Shown piece after piece: positions 37,465 to 47,052 of a DNA stretch of 64,000 nucleotides. Origin of the DNA: Alphaproteobacteria bacterium. GTDB lineage: Bacteria; Pseudomonadota; Alphaproteobacteria; Rhizobiales; GCA-2746425. The stretch is from contig JANSWZ010000001.1 in assembly GCA_024743215.1 (NCBI GenBank), positions 1,225,803 through 1,289,802 of the forward strand. Reading direction: 5' to 3'. Position numbers and translations under genes: made by a program. The stretch's first letter is position 1; the number at the start of each line of letters is the position of its first letter. The notes beneath the pieces are model-generated. The model did not search any database. It was not told the DNA's origin and saw only the letters and a program-made list of their open reading frames with translations.

Positions 37465-38418
37465 ATGGCGCAGCAGACAAACAAACCGGCAGAACCCACC
37501 GACCTTTTGCCAACAGATGAATATCACGCCATTGAATCAGCGGTTCTGGAAACCGCAAGAGGCCGCTGGTTCCTTGAAGAATATGCGCGCAGACATCGTG
37601 TTGCAGATACTGAAATATTGCTTGAAGCTATTGCAAGACTTGAAAACTCCATTGGTGGAGCGCCAGATAAACCCTTGGCCGATACAGCACATGTTGATAC
37701 CGCACCTGCTGGCGCGGCAATTGCTGAATCCCAAAGCGCTGTTCCGGCTAACGCCGGTGAAAACGAAACACTGCAGCAGCTTCATTTGGAGGTGGCGGAA
37801 TTGTCTGCTGCAATTCAACTGACCCATCAGGAAATCAGTGAGCTAGGTTCACAACAGGCGCAAAATGGCGGTTTTGCGCCATCAGCAAATGAAATGGATG
37901 ATATTCTCGAGCACACTGAAAAGGCCATTTCAGATATCTTGCAGGCAGCGGAAGCAATGCAGGCGTCAGCCTGGGCCGCGCGTGAAGATGGAACGGATAC
38001 TGAGGTTTGTGACAGGCTGGATAAGTGCGCGATAGATATCTACACGGCTTGTACCTTTCAGGAATTGACCGGACAACGGATCGCAAAGCTCCTCTCATTG
38101 ATGGAGTTTACGGAGAGTCATGTTGTCAGAATGCTTCAGCACTGGCAGGTTGATGATGTGATGGACGCACCAAAAACAGAAACTGTTGGGGCGCCAACAC
38201 ACACAGAAAAATTGCTTGAGGACACACGCCCGGCAGATGTGTTTGAAGCGTCATCAATGCGTGACGGCAGTCCAAAAGAACCGGAAAGCGACGCGTTCCA
38301 ACTGCCCTCCAAAGAGTATGATGTTCATGGATCCGGCCCATCAGGTAACGATCCGTTTGAGGGTCAGGATGCTTTTGTGTCCACAGAAGAGACACTGAAA
38401 AGCTTTGCGCAATCCTAG
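37465..38418 (+). CDS. CheZ-like protein phosphatase
   Basis: A 317-residue protein. Residues about 20-60 carry an alphaproteobacterial N-terminal helix motif (ETARGRWFLEEYARRHRVADT). A long helical hairpin follows, ending with ACTFQELTGQRIAKLLSLM near residues 193-211. In E. coli CheZ the same place reads DFQDLTGQ with catalytic Asp143 and Gln147. Here Glu replaces the Asp and Gln is kept, which still gives an acid plus amide pair as in CheX/CheC-type phosphatases. The C-terminal ~90 residues are acidic and low-complexity, and lack an obvious CheY-docking peptide. It precedes two cyclic-di-GMP genes on the same strand. A role in dephosphorylating a receiver domain is inferred. Confidence 0.72.
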   Translation: MAQQTNKPAEPTDLLPTDEYHAIESAVLETARGRWFLEEYARRHRVADTEILLEAIARLENSIGGAPDKPLADTAHVDTAPAGAAIAESQSAVPANAGENETLQQLHLEVAELSAAIQLTHQEISELGSQQAQNGGFAPSANEMDDILEHTEKAISDILQAAEAMQASAWAAREDGTDTEVCDRLDKCAIDIYTACTFQELTGQRIAKLLSLMEFTESHVVRMLQHWQVDDVMDAPKTETVGAPTHTEKLLEDTRPADVFEASSMRDGSPKEPESDAFQLPSKEYDVHGSGPSGNDPFEGQDAFVSTEETLKSFAQS

Positions 38419-38657
38419 CGAGGCTTACGGGCAGATCTTTTTCGGCCTGCAAACGCTGTTCAACTGCGACTCCCGTTGATTTCAATAAATATCTGACCAA
38501 TCATTCAAATATCTCAATATTGTTATTTTATATACTTACTTTTTACCGAAATCACGAAACCTTAATTAACCAAGATTTGCGGTCGCTGCCATTCTTAAGG
38601 TCACGTTGATCATTTAATCTGATCATACGCCTTCATTATTTCAGGGGAGGTTTTGGA

Positions 38658-40277
38658 TTGGGAGTGAATTCTGAAAAGAAACCAATTGCTGCAATCGTTC
38701 CAGAATCAATCGCGTATGCGGTTGCTGCGGCCAAAGGCAGTACAGAAGAGACCGTTGAACGGCTTTCTCAGGATCGAGCAGCCCTGACTCAGCTCGTTCA
38801 GGAACATCGCATCCTGAAAGAGGCCATTGAGCGCGCGCCATCGCCCTATTGCGTCTACACGCCGGATGATCGGCTGCTTGCCACCAATTCAGCCTATGAG
38901 AGCCTGCACCCTGCATTGCCAAAAATGCGCAATGCGCTGGCTCCTGGGCAAAGAGTTCATTACGCTGATCTTGTGAGAGAGCAGATCAAGGACACAGTTC
39001 ACACTGACGATTTGGAATCCGAGGTCCAAAGGCGGGTTCAATCGCAACGGTTCGCATCTGGAGAAACGGTGGAGCGGGACTATGGCGATCGCGGTGTGTT
39101 TCGTGTCGTCAAATATCGACTGACTTCCGGTGGCACTGCAGGTGTTGCTTTTGATGTGACGGAACTCAAGAAACGAGAAGCGGATCTTCTGAAGGCAAAA
39201 ATTGCCGCTGAAGAGGCCAATGATCAGGCTCGGATTGCTCTGGAGACCGAGCGGACACGGAAAGTCCAAATGCGGAACTTGTCGCAGTTGGGTGAATGGC
39301 TACAGAGTTGCCAATCCCTGTCTGAACTCTTCCGGGTTGTCGAGTGTTTTATGACACGCATATTCGAAGATTCCTCTGGAGAACTCTACGTTTACAGCAA
39401 TTCGCGTGACATGCTGGACGGCTCTTGCGAGTGGAACCGCAACGGCGCCATTCAGGCACATATTCATCCCGACGACTGCTGGGCCCTGCGCCGTGGCCGG
39501 ATGACCCATTTCGGACCCAGCGAGATCGGCATTACCTGCAAACATGTAGTGGACATTCCCGACCTCAGTGACGGACGAGAATACATCTGCATCCCCATTA
39601 TTGCGCATGGCGAAACAGTGGGCTTGTTACACATCCGCTTCAGCGCTGAGACAACAGCTGACGCGACCCTGTTCGAAGAAACGATCATGCCTTTTGCTGT
39701 CCGCTGTGCAGAGCAGATCAGCCTTGCGATTGCGAATGTGAAGTTGCGCGACGAGCTTATGGACCAGTCAACGAAAGATTCGCTGACAGGCCTATGGAAC
39801 CGTCGCCATCTGATGAACCAGTGCCGCCACGCATTGGCAGAGGCGGAACGAGACAAACATCAGGTTTCAGTGATTGCGCTCGACGTGGATAAGTTCAAAC
39901 CATTTAATGATCTGCATGGACATGATGCTGGAGACACGGTTCTGCGGCATATCGGGGAAGTCATGCAGTCCATCGTGGAGGAAGGTGAGATTGCAGCTCG
40001 ATTGGGTGGTGAAGAGTTCCTGGTCCTGCTGCCGCGCAGTTCAATGGAAGAAGCCCGCGAGCGCGCAGAAGTACTGCGGGGGAAGACCGAGTCCATGATT
40101 ATTGACTATGGAGATGCAGCGCTTCCTCGTGTCACGATTTCGGCGGGTGTCGCGACAGCAATGCCTGGATGTAAAAACGGCCCCCAAGATTTGATCCGCG
40201 CGAGTGACAAGGCTCTTTACAGGGCCAAGGATGCGGGACGAAATCAGGTCATGACTGCGGATGAGCTGGAAACTTGA
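38658..40277 (+). CDS. Diguanylate cyclase with PAS and GAF domains
   Basis: A 539-residue soluble sensor making cyclic-di-GMP. A helical lead is followed by a PAS domain (about 55-175; YCVYTPDDRLLATNSAYESLHP region), a short coiled coil, a GAF domain (about 210-365) and a GGDEF domain (375-535). The active site reads RLGGEEF at residues 448-454, and the Lys/Asp metal and base contacts are intact (ALDVDKFKPFND). The inhibitory RxxD site, normally 5 residues before GGEEF, is missing (EEGE instead), so product feedback is not expected through it. The start is TTG 38658 with GGGGAGG 7 bases upstream; GTG 38664 is the alternative. Confidence 0.93.
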   Translation: MGVNSEKKPIAAIVPESIAYAVAAAKGSTEETVERLSQDRAALTQLVQEHRILKEAIERAPSPYCVYTPDDRLLATNSAYESLHPALPKMRNALAPGQRVHYADLVREQIKDTVHTDDLESEVQRRVQSQRFASGETVERDYGDRGVFRVVKYRLTSGGTAGVAFDVTELKKREADLLKAKIAAEEANDQARIALETERTRKVQMRNLSQLGEWLQSCQSLSELFRVVECFMTRIFEDSSGELYVYSNSRDMLDGSCEWNRNGAIQAHIHPDDCWALRRGRMTHFGPSEIGITCKHVVDIPDLSDGREYICIPIIAHGETVGLLHIRFSAETTADATLFEETIMPFAVRCAEQISLAIANVKLRDELMDQSTKDSLTGLWNRRHLMNQCRHALAEAERDKHQVSVIALDVDKFKPFNDLHGHDAGDTVLRHIGEVMQSIVEEGEIAARLGGEEFLVLLPRSSMEEARERAEVLRGKTESMIIDYGDAALPRVTISAGVATAMPGCKNGPQDLIRASDKALYRAKDAGRNQVMTADELET

Positions 40278-40508
40278 TAGAAATACCCAAGGTCTTACCC
40301 TCAATCGCAGCGTCTGACATACAGGCGCATCATGCCAATCTGCTCCATTTTTAATTCGAGGTATCGGGAAGATCGAAGACGTTGTTAACGACCCCGTGCT
40401 AAACATTAGGCTGTATATATAATTTAAGCACTTAATAGTTGTATAGGCATGTCAACGTGTCCGACTGGATTGTTGGATGGCCATAATGACTACGAGAGAT
40501 CTACTCTG

Positions 40509-43130
40509 ATGACACCCGCACCGATCCCAGAAAATGAAGCAGAGCGCCTGGCGACCCTTCGACGCTTTGCCATCCTTGACTCGGAAAAGGAAAGCGCATT
40601 TGACCGCATAACAGATCTTGCATCTGAATTGTTTGATGCGCCAATCGCACTGATTTCCCTGATCGATACAGACCGACAATGGTTTAAAGCATCTTGCGGT
40701 CTGGAGGTGCCAGAACTGCCGCGTGATCTTGCATTTTGTGCCTATACCATTCTTGAAGATCGCGTGTTGTGCGTACCTGACACAACACAGGATGAGCGCT
40801 TCAAGGACAATCCGTTCGTGACAGGTGAGATGGGCATCAAATTCTACTGCGGTGCTCCTCTTCTTGCGCAAAGCGGCCACCGGATGGGCTCATTGTGCAT
40901 TGTAGATACCAAGACAAGACATGACTTTGGGAAAAAGCAACAACAGCGCCTGGCTGATCTGGCCGCAATTGTTGTGGACCAGATGGATATGCGCAGCGTT
41001 ACTGGAAATGTCCTTGAAGAAATTGAATACCGCCAGGAAGCCCAGAATAAAGTAGCTGCGACGGAAAGCCAGATCCGCGCATTGATCCAACATGTTCCCA
41101 ATGGCATCGCCTTGATTGATCTGAACGGAAACTACCTTGCCTGCAGCGACAGTTGGCGTGATTTCATGGCTCAACTGGATACAAATGCCGCCAGCAACGG
41201 TATTGGTGGATTAAGTGCAAGCCATCCTGTCTGGTACAAGGCATTCAATGATGCGCTTGCTGGAAAAACTATACGTATCGCTGAAGACCCGGTGAGACTG
41301 GCAAATGGAGAGACTGAGTATCTGCGGTGGGAAGCCAGGCCCTGGAAGTCGCAACAAGGTGAGATACAGGGCGTGGTCGCTTGTTCGATGCGGGTAACCA
41401 AACAGGTCGCTGCGCGCAAGACGATGGAACGCCAGGCAGAAATGCTCAACGCAGTGCTGGAAAACATCAAGGATGGTGTCGTGGCCTGCGATGCTGAAGG
41501 TTCGGTGACACTCTTCAATCAATCCGGTCGCAGCATACACGGCATAGACCAGGCAGCCCCGCTTGGTGGGGATTATGTTGAATCAACCAATTTGTTTGAA
41601 GCAGACGGGATTACGCCGCTTGCAGATGATCGCAACCCGCTCTTTGAAGCAATGAAGGGCGGTTCTGTCGTGGACCGGGAAATGGTGATTGCGCCAGATG
41701 GATTGTCCAAACGTCATGTAGTTGCTCAGGCTGCTCCGCTAAAAACATCCGATGATAAGTTGATTGGTGCCGTTGCCTCCATGACTGACGTCACATCAGC
41801 CAAGCTTGCGGAACGGCAATTGCGCGCCAGTGAAGCGAATGCAAATTACATTGCGTTTCATGACACTCTGACGGGCCTGCCGAACCGTGCGCATTTTGGT
41901 CGCATGGTCGAGAATACGAAGAACAAGTTGCAAGGCCAGACTACGGCAGCCTTTTTCCTTGATCTTAATCAGTTCAAGGCGGTCAATGATCTTTGCGGAC
42001 ACAAGGTTGGTGATGATCTTTTGAAGCGCACCGCCAAATTGTTGAAATGCATCGCCGGGAAAGATGCATTTGTCAGCCGACTGGGTGGCGATGAATTTAT
42101 TGTTTTCAAGCCTGTCATTGATGGAGAGGCAGCTCTTCAGCTTGGGTATCAATTAGCGCATGAAATTGGCCAACCCCTGGTAATTGGCGGTCATACGGTC
42201 GTGTCTGGCGTGTCAGTTGGCATTGCCATGCACCCGGAACATGGCAGCACCCATGAAGAGTTGATGCGACGCGCCGATCTGGCAATGTACAAGTCAAAGG
42301 CATCTGGAAAAAACGAACCTGTTATGTTCGACCAGGTTTTTGAATTGGAAACCGTCAAGCGCCGCGTCATGAGGCACGAACTTTCCAAGGCAATCGAAAA
42401 CGAGGAATTAGAGGTCTACCTTCAGCCCATTGTCGATGCGCAGACGCAGGACGTAATTGGTGCAGAGGCGCTGGCGCGTTGGAACCACCCGAGCCGCGGT
42501 CTGATTTTGCCCAACGAATTCATTCCGATTGCCGAAGAATCCGGATTTATCGTTGAATTGGGAGACTGGGTTTTACGATCAGCTTTGGAAGCAATAGCGC
42601 CCTGGTCAGATCTGTTTTTATCTGTGAATCTCTCTCCTGTTCAGTTCAAGGATCCCAGATTGGCAGAGCGCGTATTTGATGCGCTTGAAGAGACCAGATT
42701 TGACCCCACACGTCTGGAACTGGAAGTGACCGAGGGTTTGTTGATCTATGATACAAATGTTGCGCGACGCGCCATCGATGCTTTCAAGTCCAAAGGTATC
42801 AAAATTGCGCTGGATGATTTTGGAACCGGCTATTCCAGCCTGGGCTACATTCAGAACTTCCCGTTCGACAAGGTCAAAATTGACCGGTCCTTTGTCGCCG
42901 ATATCGATACCAATCCTCAATCGGCAGCTGTTGTGCAATGTGTTGTGAATCTTGCTTCATCGCTTGGTATGGTGGTTACCGCCGAAGGTATTGAAACCGA
43001 AAGACATGAGTTGCTGCTGAAATTCATCGGCTGCAATACGCTTCAGGGGTTCAAGTATGGACGGCCACTGCCAGTGTCGGAATTTGGCCTTGTTCCCTTG
43101 GGCACAGAACAAGACGTCATCGCTGGTTAG
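40509..43130 (+). CDS. GAF-PAS-PAS-GGDEF-EAL cyclic-di-GMP protein
   Basis: An 873-residue soluble protein. An N-terminal GAF domain (about 10-165) starts with the motif ETERLATLRRFAILDSE-like EAERLATLRRFAILDSEKE. Two PAS domains follow (about 190-300 and 320-430). The GGDEF domain (about 440-600) has an intact RLGGDEF at about residue 526, and the EAL domain (about 615-865) has EALARWNHP at 653, the metal-binding motif DDFGTGYSS and the helix VTEGLLI. Both synthesis and hydrolysis of cyclic-di-GMP are possible. ATG 40509 is chosen because upstream residues from a start at 40449 lack family similarity. It lies 231 bp after the diguanylate cyclase gene, so it may have its own promoter. Confidence 0.93.
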   Translation: MTPAPIPENEAERLATLRRFAILDSEKESAFDRITDLASELFDAPIALISLIDTDRQWFKASCGLEVPELPRDLAFCAYTILEDRVLCVPDTTQDERFKDNPFVTGEMGIKFYCGAPLLAQSGHRMGSLCIVDTKTRHDFGKKQQQRLADLAAIVVDQMDMRSVTGNVLEEIEYRQEAQNKVAATESQIRALIQHVPNGIALIDLNGNYLACSDSWRDFMAQLDTNAASNGIGGLSASHPVWYKAFNDALAGKTIRIAEDPVRLANGETEYLRWEARPWKSQQGEIQGVVACSMRVTKQVAARKTMERQAEMLNAVLENIKDGVVACDAEGSVTLFNQSGRSIHGIDQAAPLGGDYVESTNLFEADGITPLADDRNPLFEAMKGGSVVDREMVIAPDGLSKRHVVAQAAPLKTSDDKLIGAVASMTDVTSAKLAERQLRASEANANYIAFHDTLTGLPNRAHFGRMVENTKNKLQGQTTAAFFLDLNQFKAVNDLCGHKVGDDLLKRTAKLLKCIAGKDAFVSRLGGDEFIVFKPVIDGEAALQLGYQLAHEIGQPLVIGGHTVVSGVSVGIAMHPEHGSTHEELMRRADLAMYKSKASGKNEPVMFDQVFELETVKRRVMRHELSKAIENEELEVYLQPIVDAQTQDVIGAEALARWNHPSRGLILPNEFIPIAEESGFIVELGDWVLRSALEAIAPWSDLFLSVNLSPVQFKDPRLAERVFDALEETRFDPTRLELEVTEGLLIYDTNVARRAIDAFKSKGIKIALDDFGTGYSSLGYIQNFPFDKVKIDRSFVADIDTNPQSAAVVQCVVNLASSLGMVVTAEGIETERHELLLKFIGCNTLQGFKYGRPLPVSEFGLVPLGTEQDVIAG

Positions 43131-43140
43131 TCAGTGCCTT

Positions 43141-44142
43141 TCAGAGCTCATAAGCTGTCTGAAGCGCCTGCAGCAGGACAGATTGGTCCACATTGCCGCC
43201 CGACACAGTTGCGACAATTGTCTTTCCGGACAGTGATCCCACCTGGGTTTCCAGCCTTCCGCTCAAGATTGCTGCAAGTGCGACTGCGCCGCCTGGTTCT
43301 GCCAGCATCCGGTGTTTTTCAAACGCAAACCGGATGGCTCGCAAAGCATCAAGATCACTGACCGAAAGCCCCCCTTTCAACCGATCTTTGTTGATTGAAA
43401 AGCCAATCTCTCCGGCCGCGGGTGTAAGAATTGCGTCACAGATCGAGCCCGTCGTGGCATCATTACTGACGATAACCCCAGACAGAAGTGATCGCCGATA
43501 GTCATCGAAGCCATCAGGTTCAACAGAGAACATCTGCAAATCCGGATAGCGTTCGCTGCAGGCCAATGCCAGCCCGGCTGTCAGGCCACCGCCGCCAGTG
43601 CATACCAGAAGTATATCGGGCACCTCGCCGCGTGCGCTGAGTTCATCTGCAACCTCCAGCCCAACCGTTCCCTGTCCTGCGATCACATCTGCATTGTTAA
43701 AGGGATGAATCAGCACGGCGCCTGTTTGCTGCAAATGTGATTTGGTAATCTGATCACGGTCTTCGCCAGCCCGATCGTAGAAAATCAGTTCCGCGCCGCT
43801 GTCCCGTGTCCGTGTAATTTTCACTTCAGGCGCATCGGCTGGCATGATGATGGTTGCCTGAATGCCCAACAGGCGGGCGGCTTCAGCAACGCCCTGCCCG
43901 TGATTGCCAGATGAAATGGCCAGGACACCCCGAGTTCGGTCGATTTCAGGGATTTGGGAGAGCGCATTAAACGCCCCGCGAAACTTGAACGAACCGGTGC
44001 GCTGCAGATTCTCCGATTTCAAATAAATCCGTGCGTCAAGACGCTCAGAAAGTGCTGGAGAATATAACAGTGGCGTGCGGATAGCGATGCCTTTTAGCCG
44101 TTCTGCTGCTGCCAGAACATCGTCATAATTGGGTATTTTCAT
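43141..44142 (-). CDS. PLP-dependent threonine/serine dehydratase
   Basis: A 333-residue fold-type II PLP enzyme that deaminates threonine or serine, or acts on related hydroxy amino acids. The PLP Lys sits in GSFKFRGAFNAL, the phosphate-binding loop is CTGGGGLTAGLAL, and ISSGNHGQGVAEAA and the C-terminal TVSGGNVDQ are conserved. No ACT domain follows, so it is the short, catabolic type rather than isoleucine-feedback-controlled IlvA. Threo-3-hydroxyaspartate ammonia-lyase and serine racemase are close relatives that cannot be excluded. It converges with the GGDEF-EAL gene, with only 10 bases between the stops. The next gene upstream on the same strand is the glycosyltransferase, 31 bp away. 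Confidence 0.9.
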   Translation of the reverse strand: MKIPNYDDVLAAAERLKGIAIRTPLLYSPALSERLDARIYLKSENLQRTGSFKFRGAFNALSQIPEIDRTRGVLAISSGNHGQGVAEAARLLGIQATIIMPADAPEVKITRTRDSGAELIFYDRAGEDRDQITKSHLQQTGAVLIHPFNNADVIAGQGTVGLEVADELSARGEVPDILLVCTGGGGLTAGLALACSERYPDLQMFSVEPDGFDDYRRSLLSGVIVSNDATTGSICDAILTPAAGEIGFSINKDRLKGGLSVSDLDALRAIRFAFEKHRMLAEPGGAVALAAILSGRLETQVGSLSGKTIVATVSGGNVDQSVLLQALQTAYEL

Positions 44143-44173
44143 TCACAAGTTCTGGTCGGCATGGCCTGCTCTG

Positions 44174-45244
44174 TCAAGCCGCTTGAATGTGTTTCAGTGC
44201 TGGCGCACCACTTTGAATGTGGCCGTAAAACTGAGCAGCTGATGCCTGCCACGACTGGGCCAATGCAAATGTCCGGCAATCCCGTCCGTTTAGGGACAGA
44301 GCCTTCAGACATGCGCCCTTGAGATTTTCGCTAAGCACAGCAACTTTCGCGCCGGAAATATTGTTCTTGGCAATATGGGGACCGACTACGTCAACCGGGC
44401 CGGTCACCGGATAGGCAGCAATTGAAATGCCACTTGCCAGTGCCTCAAGCAACACAATGCCGAAAGTGTCCGTCCGGCTGGGGAAAACGAATACATCGGC
44501 TCCCGCATAGACAGCTGCAAGCCGGTCGCCTTCCAACTTGCCCAGAAACTGGCACTGTGGATATTTTTTTCGTAAATGCGGCAGCAGCGGGCCATCACCG
44601 ACAATTGTCTTTTGCCCCGGCAGATCAAGTTTCAAAAACGCTTCAATGTTTTTTTCGACCGCCACGCGGCCCACATAGAGAAACCGGGGAGCTTGTGGCA
44701 TCTTGCTCCTGTTCTGCCCAGGCCTGAACTGTCTTGCATCCACGCCGCGTCCCCAACGCGCCAACCGTTGGAAACCATGTTGTCTGAGTTCCTGTTCAAC
44801 TGTTGGTGTCGGGACAAGGCACAGTCGGCCTGACGCGTGAAAGCGCCGCAACACTGGATAAACCCAGTTTGAGCGCACTGGAAGTCTGGCGGCCAGATAA
44901 TCGGGAAATTGGGTGTGATAGCTGGTGGTGAAGGCCATTTTTCGGCTCAGACACCAGCGCCTCACCTGCCATCCCAGCGGACCTTCTGTAGCGATATGAA
45001 TGAAGTCGGGCGCAAAGGCTTCTATATGACGTGTAATGGTCCGCAGGCGGCTATAGGACAGCCGTATTTCGGAATAGCCCGGCAAGGCGACAGTCTTCAT
45101 CTCGCCAGGGCTTAAAACTTTCGCTGCAAAGCCAAATTGGTCAGCCATTTCCACCATACGTGCCAGTGAACGCACCACGCCATTGACCTGTGGGTGCCAC
45201 GCATCTGAAACAATCAACAATCGCTGGAGTGCCATCCCGCTCAT
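44174..45244 (-). CDS. Glycosyltransferase family 4 (GT-B)
   Basis: A 356-residue GT-B enzyme. The N-terminal half opens with LLIVSDAWHPQVNGVVRSLARM, and the acceptor side has IHIATEGPLGW and TTSYHTQFPDYLAARL. The nucleotide-sugar half has RFLYVGRVAVEKNIEAFL and the EX7E-type end VFVFPSRTDTFGIVLLEALASG. This pattern resembles lipid-acceptor enzymes such as MgtA and SqdX. Its ATG overlaps the stop of the metallophosphatase gene by 4 bases (ATGA at 45241-45244), so the two are translated together and probably act on the same lipid or glycan. ATG 45235 is an alternative start. The acceptor is not known. Confidence 0.9.
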   Translation of the reverse strand: MSGMALQRLLIVSDAWHPQVNGVVRSLARMVEMADQFGFAAKVLSPGEMKTVALPGYSEIRLSYSRLRTITRHIEAFAPDFIHIATEGPLGWQVRRWCLSRKMAFTTSYHTQFPDYLAARLPVRSNWVYPVLRRFHASGRLCLVPTPTVEQELRQHGFQRLARWGRGVDARQFRPGQNRSKMPQAPRFLYVGRVAVEKNIEAFLKLDLPGQKTIVGDGPLLPHLRKKYPQCQFLGKLEGDRLAAVYAGADVFVFPSRTDTFGIVLLEALASGISIAAYPVTGPVDVVGPHIAKNNISGAKVAVLSENLKGACLKALSLNGRDCRTFALAQSWQASAAQFYGHIQSGAPALKHIQAA

Positions 45245-46074
45245 GAAGCTTCAACCGCTGTCGGCGTTTCTTGGCTGCCGCTCGGCTGCACGGGCGTTTT
45301 GCTTGCGCCATCTGCCCAGCGAATGATCTCGAAACGTCCATCGTGATGTTCCGCAATGGCAGAGCAACTTTCCACCCAGTCACCCGTGTTTACATAATCA
45401 ATACCGAAGTCAGAGTGAATGGTCGCATGATGGATGTGCCCGCATATGACGCCATCCGCCTGACAGCGCTTTGCCTCATTGCTCAGGGCTTCTTCAAAAT
45501 CGCCAATGAAGTTCACAGCATTCTTGACCTTCAGCTTGGCCCAGGCAGACAAGGACCAATAGGGAAAACCCAGTTTGCGGCGTACTTTGTTGACCCAGGT
45601 ATTGGTCCAAAGCGCTGTGACATAGGCCCAGTCCCCGAAATAAGCCAAGCAACGCGCATGGCGCACCACAACATCAAACTGGTCTCCATGGATTACAAGA
45701 TATCGGCGACCATCTGCTGCGACATGCATCTTGCGTTCGACAACTTCGACTCCGCCAAAATGGGTGCCCAGATAATCGCGCAGAAATTCATCGTGATTGC
45801 CTGGAATATAGACAAGATTGGCGCCCTTACGGGCTTTGCGGAGCAATTTTTGCACCACATCATTGTGGGCCTGCGGCCAATGCCACCCCTTTTTCAATCG
45901 CCATCCATCAATGATATCGCCGACCAGGTAGAGCGTCTCGGCATCATGGCAGCGCAAAAAATCCAGGAGCAATTCGGCCTGACAACCCTTTGTCCCCAGA
46001 TGAACATCAGACAGAAACAGAGTTCGGAAATGTTTTTGGGATTGGACGTTATGTGTGTCGGTCAATGCATTCAT
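45241..46074 (-). CDS. LpxH-like metallophosphatase (UDP-2,3-diacylglucosamine diphosphatase family)
   Basis: A 277-residue calcineurin-type phosphoesterase. All metal motifs are present: FLSDVHLGTKG (DxH), LVGDIIDGW (GDxxD), YIPGNHDEFL (GNHD), VIHGDQFD (His) and CGHIHHA (GHxH). The 277-residue length exceeds LpxH of Enterobacteria (about 240), with a C-terminal extra tail rich in Ser/Thr/Pro. It resembles the LpxH-family proteins widespread in Rhizobiales next to a glycosyltransferase gene. Since many Alphaproteobacteria use LpxI for the lipid A step, this one may act on a different lipid pyrophosphate. It is transcribed before, and overlaps, the GT4 gene. Confidence 0.85.
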   Translation of the reverse strand: MNALTDTHNVQSQKHFRTLFLSDVHLGTKGCQAELLLDFLRCHDAETLYLVGDIIDGWRLKKGWHWPQAHNDVVQKLLRKARKGANLVYIPGNHDEFLRDYLGTHFGGVEVVERKMHVAADGRRYLVIHGDQFDVVVRHARCLAYFGDWAYVTALWTNTWVNKVRRKLGFPYWSLSAWAKLKVKNAVNFIGDFEEALSNEAKRCQADGVICGHIHHATIHSDFGIDYVNTGDWVESCSAIAEHHDGRFEIIRWADGASKTPVQPSGSQETPTAVEAS

Positions 46075-46254
46075 ATAAATGGTCGCCAGAATAGCTGCAA
46101 GACTGATTACAAGAAATCAAACCGTCTGAACGGTGTGCTTCTGCCACCTTAAATCCGATTCTCACTTCTGTTTTGTGACAGCCGACTGTTTTCGCTTTGT
46201 CCGAACCAATTCGGTCCTTATGGTGCCGATAAAAATAGAACAGGAGAATGTGTC

Positions 46255-47034
46255 ATGGACCTTGGTATTTCAGGAAAAACCGCAATTATCTGCGCTTCCA
46301 GCAAGGGGCTTGGGAAAGGTTGCGCCATGGCTCTGGCACAAGCAGGCTGCGCCATTGTGATCAATGGCCGGACTGAGGAAACGTTGCAACTGACTGCAAC
46401 TGAAATCAGGGAAGCCACTGGTGCGAAAGTCACCGCAATCATTGCAGATGTCTCAACCGCTGAAGGCCAGGCAAAGCTGCTGGCGGCCTGCCCGCAGCCT
46501 GACATCCTCGTCAATAACAATGGGGGGCCACCCCGCAAGGATTATACCCTGCTTGACCGTGATGCGATGATTGAAGGTGTTGTGCAAAACATGATCACGC
46601 CGATAGAGCTGATCAAGGCGGTTAGCCCCTCCATGAAGGAAAAGAACTTTGGACGTGTGGTCAACATCACGTCGCTTTCGGTGTTGAGTCCTCTGGAAGG
46701 ACTTGATCTGTCCTCAGGCGCACGAGCCGGCCTGACATCATTTCTGGCCGGCGTTGCCCGTCAGCTTGCGCCGCACGGGATTACCATCAACAACATTCTG
46801 CCCGGCAAGATGGATACAGATCGACTGCGCGGTGGCCTTCGTGCCACTGCCAAAAACTCAGGTGCAACGGAAGAAGAAGTGGCCGCCGCTCAACGGGCAG
46901 AAATTCCGGCCCGCCGCTTTGGAACGCCTGAGGAATTCGGCAATGCGTGTGCGTTTCTTTGTTCCCAGCATGGCGGCTATATTACAGGACAGAACCTGTT
47001 GATGGATGGCGGCCTGTTCTCATCTGCGTTTTAG
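46255..47034 (+). CDS. SDR-family oxidoreductase lacking the usual Tyr-Lys catalytic pair
   Basis: A 259-residue Rossmann-fold protein with the NAD(P)-binding loop CASSKGLGKG and the strand motif LVNNNGGPP. In classical SDRs the active site is YxxxK, but here the aligned residues are Ser153 and Arg157 (LSSGARAGLTSF). This places it in an atypical SDR group (SNxxR-like) found in many Proteobacteria, annotated as 3-oxoacyl-ACP reductase or just SDR. The cofactor site and the closing GQNLLMDGG motif are normal. Full reductase activity is uncertain. ATG 46255 has CAGGAG 8-9 bases upstream. The gene stands alone on the plus strand. Confidence 0.88.
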   Translation: MDLGISGKTAIICASSKGLGKGCAMALAQAGCAIVINGRTEETLQLTATEIREATGAKVTAIIADVSTAEGQAKLLAACPQPDILVNNNGGPPRKDYTLLDRDAMIEGVVQNMITPIELIKAVSPSMKEKNFGRVVNITSLSVLSPLEGLDLSSGARAGLTSFLAGVARQLAPHGITINNILPGKMDTDRLRGGLRATAKNSGATEEEVAAAQRAEIPARRFGTPEEFGNACAFLCSQHGGYITGQNLLMDGGLFSSAF

Positions 47035-47052
47035 GCTTGATTCCCTTCAGAG

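Noticed and set aside
38562..38570. TTAATTAAC upstream of the diguanylate cyclase gene as a CtrA box
   Set aside because: The two TTAA halves are adjacent, without the 7-base spacer of the consensus.
45271..46152. 293-residue plus-strand frame opposite the LpxH-like gene
   Set aside because: The minus-strand gene has all metal-binding motifs; the plus-strand frame has none and is its shadow.
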